Positions 60,918 to 64,000 of a stretch of 64,000 bases of DNA are shown piece after piece. Position 1 is the first letter of the stretch. The number at the start of each line of letters is the position of its first letter. The stretch is from Mycolicibacterium sphagni. GTDB lineage: Bacteria > Actinomycetota > Actinomycetes > Mycobacteriales > Mycobacteriaceae. The translations under genes were made by a program, and so were the position numbers. The stretch lies in assembly GCF_013337765.1 (NCBI RefSeq), contig NZ_VBSB01000006.1:62001-126000 (forward strand). The letters run 5' to 3'. Under the pieces are notes generated by a model. That model did not search any database and was not told where the DNA came from. It saw nothing but the letters and a program-made list of their open reading frames with translations.

Positions 60918-61513
60918 AGCACGGCGAGGAACGTCACCCGAGCCTCGACTCCAAGATCGTCGGGGCGCTGGACCGCATCGGCGACGCGCTGCATGTGCTG
61001 GCCAGGCGCGCGGCTGAAGCCAACGACCTGTCGAGTACCCAGTTGCGGGTGCTCACCTGGTTGTATATGGGACCGCCGCCGGCTGCCCGCAGCACCACGC
61101 TGGCCCGCGAGCTCAACGTGTCCGATCCGACGGTCAGCGACGCCATCGGGACCTTGACCCGCAAGGGGTTGATCACCCGTCAGCGCGATCCGGCCGACGG
61201 GCGCAGTCATCAGCTGATCCTGACCGCCGCCGGTCGCAAGGTGGCTGCTGGGGTGCATCGTTGGACCGCACCTGCCGAGATCGCCACCTCGAAGCTGGAC
61301 AGGGTCGACAGCGAGCAGCTGCTGGACAGCCTGATCACGGTGCTGGGGCAGCTGCACGAGTCGGGTCTGCTGCCGGTGAGCCGGGCTTGCAGCACGTGCG
61401 CCCACCTCGGGGTGGGGGAGGGACGGCGCGACTATCGCTGCCTGTTCTATGACACCCCGATGGCCGTTTCCGATCTGCGCGTGGACTGCGCCGACCACGT
61501 CGCCGTCGGCTAG
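60914..61513 (+). CDS. MarR-family regulator with Cys/His C-terminal cluster
   Basis: A 199-aa winged-helix MarR protein if it begins at CTG 60914, which overlaps the canA TGA. I found no ATG, GTG or TTG at a sensible place: the next in-frame GTG and ATG lie inside the helix-turn-helix, and the upstream ATG at 60767 would give 50 residues of out-of-frame canA translation. The DNA-binding domain is at about 40-110 ([17 protein letters not shown]). The tail has Cys159, Cys162, His164, Cys176, Cys192 and His195, probably binding zinc or an Fe-S cluster. It is next to cysDN, so redox or sulphur sensing is plausible. Confidence 0.75.
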   Translation: MKHGEERHPSLDSKIVGALDRIGDALHVLARRAAEANDLSSTQLRVLTWLYMGPPPAARSTTLARELNVSDPTVSDAIGTLTRKGLITRQRDPADGRSHQLILTAAGRKVAAGVHRWTAPAEIATSKLDRVDSEQLLDSLITVLGQLHESGLLPVSRACSTCAHLGVGEGRRDYRCLFYDTPMAVSDLRVDCADHVAVG

Positions 61514-61524
61514 GTATCGAGGCC

Positions 61525-61569
61525 GCGTCCAGATCGAGATCTCAGAGCTTGATGTTGCGACCTGGACGC
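61525..61569. terminator. Hairpin after the MarR gene
   Basis: The arms 61525-61536 and 61558-61569 pair at 11 of 12 positions around a 21-nt loop. It follows the MarR stop by 12 bp and ends transcription before the cysD promoter. It shares CTGGACGCAGA with the hairpin at 19315. Confidence 0.6.
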
Positions 61570-61601
61570 AGACTTGGCGCACTTTGAGTCGCGCAGAACT
61601 C

Positions 61602-61630
61602 TTGACTTGATTCGACGTGCTCGCTAGATT
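61602..61630 (+). promoter_or_regulatory. SigA-like promoter of cysD
   Basis: TTGACT at 61602-61607 and TAGATT at 61625-61630 are separated by exactly 17 bp, a good match to the housekeeping consensus. The transcript would carry a 5' leader of about 45 nt before the ATG at 61683. The leader is AT-rich and includes TACCAACTTTAC. Confidence 0.7.
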
Positions 61631-61682
61631 CCAGGCTAGCTTTGTAATTCTGGTCAATCCTACCAACTTTACGAGGAAACCC

Positions 61683-62612
61683 ATGGCAAGTCCGGTGGTC
61701 GAAAGCCCCACGCCGGGGCAATACGAGCTGAGCCACCTACGGTCGCTCGAGGCCGAGGCAATCCACATCATTCGCGAGGTCGCCGCCGAGTTCGAACGGC
61801 CGGTGCTGTTGTTCTCCGGTGGTAAGGACTCGATCGTGATGCTGCACCTGGCGATCAAGGCCTTCGCCCCCGGGCGGCTGCCGTTCCCGGTGATGCACGT
61901 CGACACCGGCCACAACTTCGACGAGGTGATCTCCACCCGCGACGAACTGGTCGAGCGGTACGGGCTGCGACTGGTGGTCGCCAGTGTGGAAGAGGACATC
62001 GACGCCGGCCGGGTGGTGGACAACGGCCCGTCGCGCAACCCGCTGCAGACGGTGACGCTGCTGCGCGGGATTCGTGAGAACAAGTTCGACGCCGCCTTCG
62101 GTGGTGCTCGCCGCGACGAGGAGAAGGCGCGCGCCAAGGAGCGGGTGTTCAGCTTCCGCGACGAGTTCGGTCAATGGGACCCCAAGGCCCAGCGCCCGGA
62201 ACTGTGGAACATCTACAACGGACGTCATCGCAAGGGCGAGCACATCCGCGTCTTTCCGTTGTCGAACTGGACCGAATACGACATCTGGGCTTACATCGGC
62301 GCCGAAGAGATCACCCTGCCGGCGATCTATTACGCGCACACCCGCCCGGTCTTCCAGCGGGACGGAATGCTGTTGGCCGTCCACGAATTCATGCAACCGG
62401 CTGCCGACGAGCCGGTGTTCGAGACCGCGGTGCGATTCCGCACCGTCGGCGACGTGACGTGCACCGGCTGCGTGGAGTCCACCGCCTCCACCGTCGAGCA
62501 GGTCATCGCCGAGACCGCGCTGTCGCGACTGACCGAACGCGGCGCCACTCGCGCCGACGACCGAATCTCTGAAGCCGGCATGGAAGACCGTAAGCGGGAA
62601 GGGTATTTCTGA
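61683..62612 (+). CDS. cysD: Sulfate adenylyltransferase small subunit
   Basis: A 309-aa CysD of the PP-loop ATP pyrophosphatase family. The P-loop SGGKDS is at residues 48-53, DTGHNF at about 76-81 and AFGGARRDEEKARAKER is the usual substrate loop. It makes adenosine 5'-phosphosulfate with CysN. ATG 61683 is selected because GAGGAA lies 4 nt upstream and the sequence following matches CysD; the earlier ATG at 61617 lies in the promoter. Matches Rv1285. CysN begins 34 bp after its stop. Confidence 0.96.
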   Translation: MASPVVESPTPGQYELSHLRSLEAEAIHIIREVAAEFERPVLLFSGGKDSIVMLHLAIKAFAPGRLPFPVMHVDTGHNFDEVISTRDELVERYGLRLVVASVEEDIDAGRVVDNGPSRNPLQTVTLLRGIRENKFDAAFGGARRDEEKARAKERVFSFRDEFGQWDPKAQRPELWNIYNGRHRKGEHIRVFPLSNWTEYDIWAYIGAEEITLPAIYYAHTRPVFQRDGMLLAVHEFMQPAADEPVFETAVRFRTVGDVTCTGCVESTASTVEQVIAETALSRLTERGATRADDRISEAGMEDRKREGYF

Positions 62613-62646
62613 TGAGCGCTCGCGCGACGAAGAGAGTGAGAAGCTG

Positions 62647-64000
62647 ATGGCCACGCTTCTGCGCATTGCCACCGCGGGTTCGGTCGATGACGGCAAGTCG
62701 ACCCTGATCGGCCGGCTGCTCTACGACTCCAAAGCGGTGATGGAAGATCAGCTGGCCGCCGTCGAGCGGACGTCCCGTGAACGCGGCAACGACTACACCG
62801 ACCTCGCGCTGGTGACCGACGGGCTGCGTTCCGAGCGTGAACAGGGCATCACCATCGATGTCGCGTATCGCTACTTCGCCACGGCCAAGCGGAAATTCAT
62901 CATTGCCGACACCCCTGGCCACATCCAGTACACCCGCAACATGGTCACCGGGGCGTCGACCGCGCAACTGGTGATCGTGCTCGTCGACGCGCGCCACGGC
63001 CTGCTCGAGCAGTCCCGCAGGCACGCGTTCCTGGCTTCACTGCTGGGTGTGCAGCACATCGTGCTGGCCGTCAACAAGATGGACCTCATCGATTGGGACC
63101 GTGAGCGTTTCGAGTGGATCCGCGAGGAGTTCCACGCGTTCGCCGCCCGGCTGGACATCCATGACGTCACCACCATCCCGATGTCGGCGCTCAACGGCGA
63201 CAACGTGGTGACCAAGTCGGACAAGGCGCCGTGGTACGACGGCCCGCCGCTGCTGAGCCACCTCGAGGACGTCTACATCGCCGGCGACCGCAACCTCGTC
63301 GACGTGCGCTTCCCGGTGCAGTACGTGATCCGGCCGCAGACCGTTGAGCATGCCGACCATCGCAGCTATGCCGGCACGGTCGCCAGCGGTGTGATGCGGC
63401 CCGGCGACGAGGTCGTCGTGCTGCCCAGCGGAAAGACCAGTCGTATCACCACGATCGACGGTCCCACCGGCCCGGTCTCCGAAGCGTTCCCACCGATGGC
63501 GGTGTCGATCAGCCTCGCCGACGACATCGACATCTCGCGTGGTGACCTGTTGGCCCGGCCGCAGAACCAGCCAGTGCCGACGCAGGAATTCGATGCCATG
63601 GTGTGCTGGATGGCCGATGACAACGCGCTGGAGCCCGGCCGCGACTACATCATCAAGCACACCACCCGCACCACGCGGGCTCGGGTGGGCGCTCTGGACT
63701 ATCGCCTGGATGTCAACACCCTGCACCGGGACAAGAGCGCAACGGCGTTGAAGCTCAACGAACTCGGCCGCGTCACGCTGCGCACCCAGGTGCCGCTGCT
63801 GCTCGACGAATACTCCCGCAACGCGGCGACCGGATCCTTCATTCTGATCGATCCCGATACCAACGTGACCGTCGCCGCGGGCATGGTCCGAGATACGGCG
63901 CCGACCGCCGGCCGCACCGCGTCGCCGAACACGGTGCGCCATCAGTCGCTGGTGACCTCCGGTGACCGGCTGACCAAGGGGCGCACCCTGTGGTTCACCG
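62647..64000 (+). CDS. cysN: Sulfate adenylyltransferase GTPase subunit/APS kinase (partial)
   Basis: The first 451 codons of CysN, continuing past the window. The GTPase motifs are G1 AGSVDDGKST (residues about 9-18), DTPGH (G3) and NKMD (G4). Beta-barrel domains follow, then a linker leading into GDRLTKGRTLWFT, the usual entry to a CysC APS-kinase domain. So this is the bifunctional CysNC protein, as in Rv1286. It forms the activated sulfate donor with CysD. ATG 62647 is the start; GAGAAG precedes it. A short 11-codon frame at 62612 overlaps the cysD stop. Confidence 0.95.
   Translation, partial: MATLLRIATAGSVDDGKSTLIGRLLYDSKAVMEDQLAAVERTSRERGNDYTDLALVTDGLRSEREQGITIDVAYRYFATAKRKFIIADTPGHIQYTRNMVTGASTAQLVIVLVDARHGLLEQSRRHAFLASLLGVQHIVLAVNKMDLIDWDRERFEWIREEFHAFAARLDIHDVTTIPMSALNGDNVVTKSDKAPWYDGPPLLSHLEDVYIAGDRNLVDVRFPVQYVIRPQTVEHADHRSYAGTVASGVMRPGDEVVVLPSGKTSRITTIDGPTGPVSEAFPPMAVSISLADDIDISRGDLLARPQNQPVPTQEFDAMVCWMADDNALEPGRDYIIKHTTRTTRARVGALDYRLDVNTLHRDKSATALKLNELGRVTLRTQVPLLLDEYSRNAATGSFILIDPDTNVTVAAGMVRDTAPTAGRTASPNTVRHQSLVTSGDRLTKGRTLWFT

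Noticed and set aside
61631..61682. A possible SAM or other riboswitch in the cysD leader
   Set aside because: The leader is only about 45 nt and I find no conserved riboswitch core or paired stems.
1..64000. CRISPR arrays, tRNA/rRNA genes, transposases or phage genes
   Set aside because: I looked for repeat-spacer patterns, tRNA-like cloverleaf ends and transposase motifs and found none that I could support.

Overview
The window looks like the chromosome of a fast-growing mycobacterium (Mycobacterium/Mycolicibacterium). GC is very high, codons end mostly in G/C, and starts are often GTG. Typical mycobacterial families are present: Lpr lipoproteins, Cyp130, Tap, class III adenylate cyclases, WS/DGAT, a deazaflavin-dependent Ddn-like protein and an MPT64-family secreted protein. 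From about 12.4 kb to the right end, the gene order largely follows M. tuberculosis H37Rv from Rv1251c to Rv1286, as I recall it; I could not run an alignment.

Layout. 1-3.7 kb: three exported proteins (DUF3558-like, a beta-propeller lipoprotein, an MPT64-type protein) and a short-chain dehydrogenase. 3.7-10.9 kb: a catabolic island with two opposed units. The minus-strand unit is zinc alcohol dehydrogenase, HpcH/HpaI aldolase, short-chain dehydrogenase, Baeyer-Villiger-type flavin monooxygenase and alpha/beta hydrolase, with mostly 4-nt overlaps; a separately started hypothetical gene follows. Divergent to it are an SMP-30 lactonase-like gene and an acyl-CoA thioesterase-like gene. Together they could oxidise a ketone to an ester or lactone, hydrolyse it and process the products. 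A 30-bp element is shared by the promoter regions of the long unit and the hypothetical gene.

11-25 kb: FAD oxidase and Fe-S nuclease/helicase, lprE, deaD, acyltransferase, DUF559 protein, TetR-cyp130, a second FAD oxidase and the Tap efflux pump. 24.9-34.9 kb: udgB, a luciferase-like gene broken by an amber codon, Ddn-like, HIT and amidase genes, a frameshifted cyclase/AAA regulator, a family 6 DNA glycosylase, an Rv1264-type adenylate cyclase, and a small DNA-binding-like gene in the Rv1265 position with leaderless promoter features. 34.9-45.5 kb: an unusual lower-GC secreted protein, paired ABC exporters (Rv1272c/Rv1273c), lprB-lprC, a SixA-like phosphatase and an SbcD/SbcC-like pair.

45.5-50.9 kb: an accessory segment with a WS/DGAT carrying a DosR-like box, a molybdopterin oxidoreductase, a decayed acyl-CoA dehydrogenase and an alpha/beta hydrolase. 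50.9-56.4 kb: the oppBCDA peptide importer. 56.9-60.3 kb: a soluble diiron monooxygenase operon of the toluene-4-monooxygenase class (A, B, C, D, E) with no reductase gene, inserted between opp and the beta-carbonic anhydrase. 60.4-64 kb: canA, a MarR regulator with a Cys/His tail, then cysD and cysNC (cut by the window end) behind a clear SigA-like promoter.

Three genes are broken (amber stop, frameshift, nonsense plus deletion). I saw no rRNA, tRNA, CRISPR array, insertion sequence or prophage. No gene-free stretch exceeds 300 bases.
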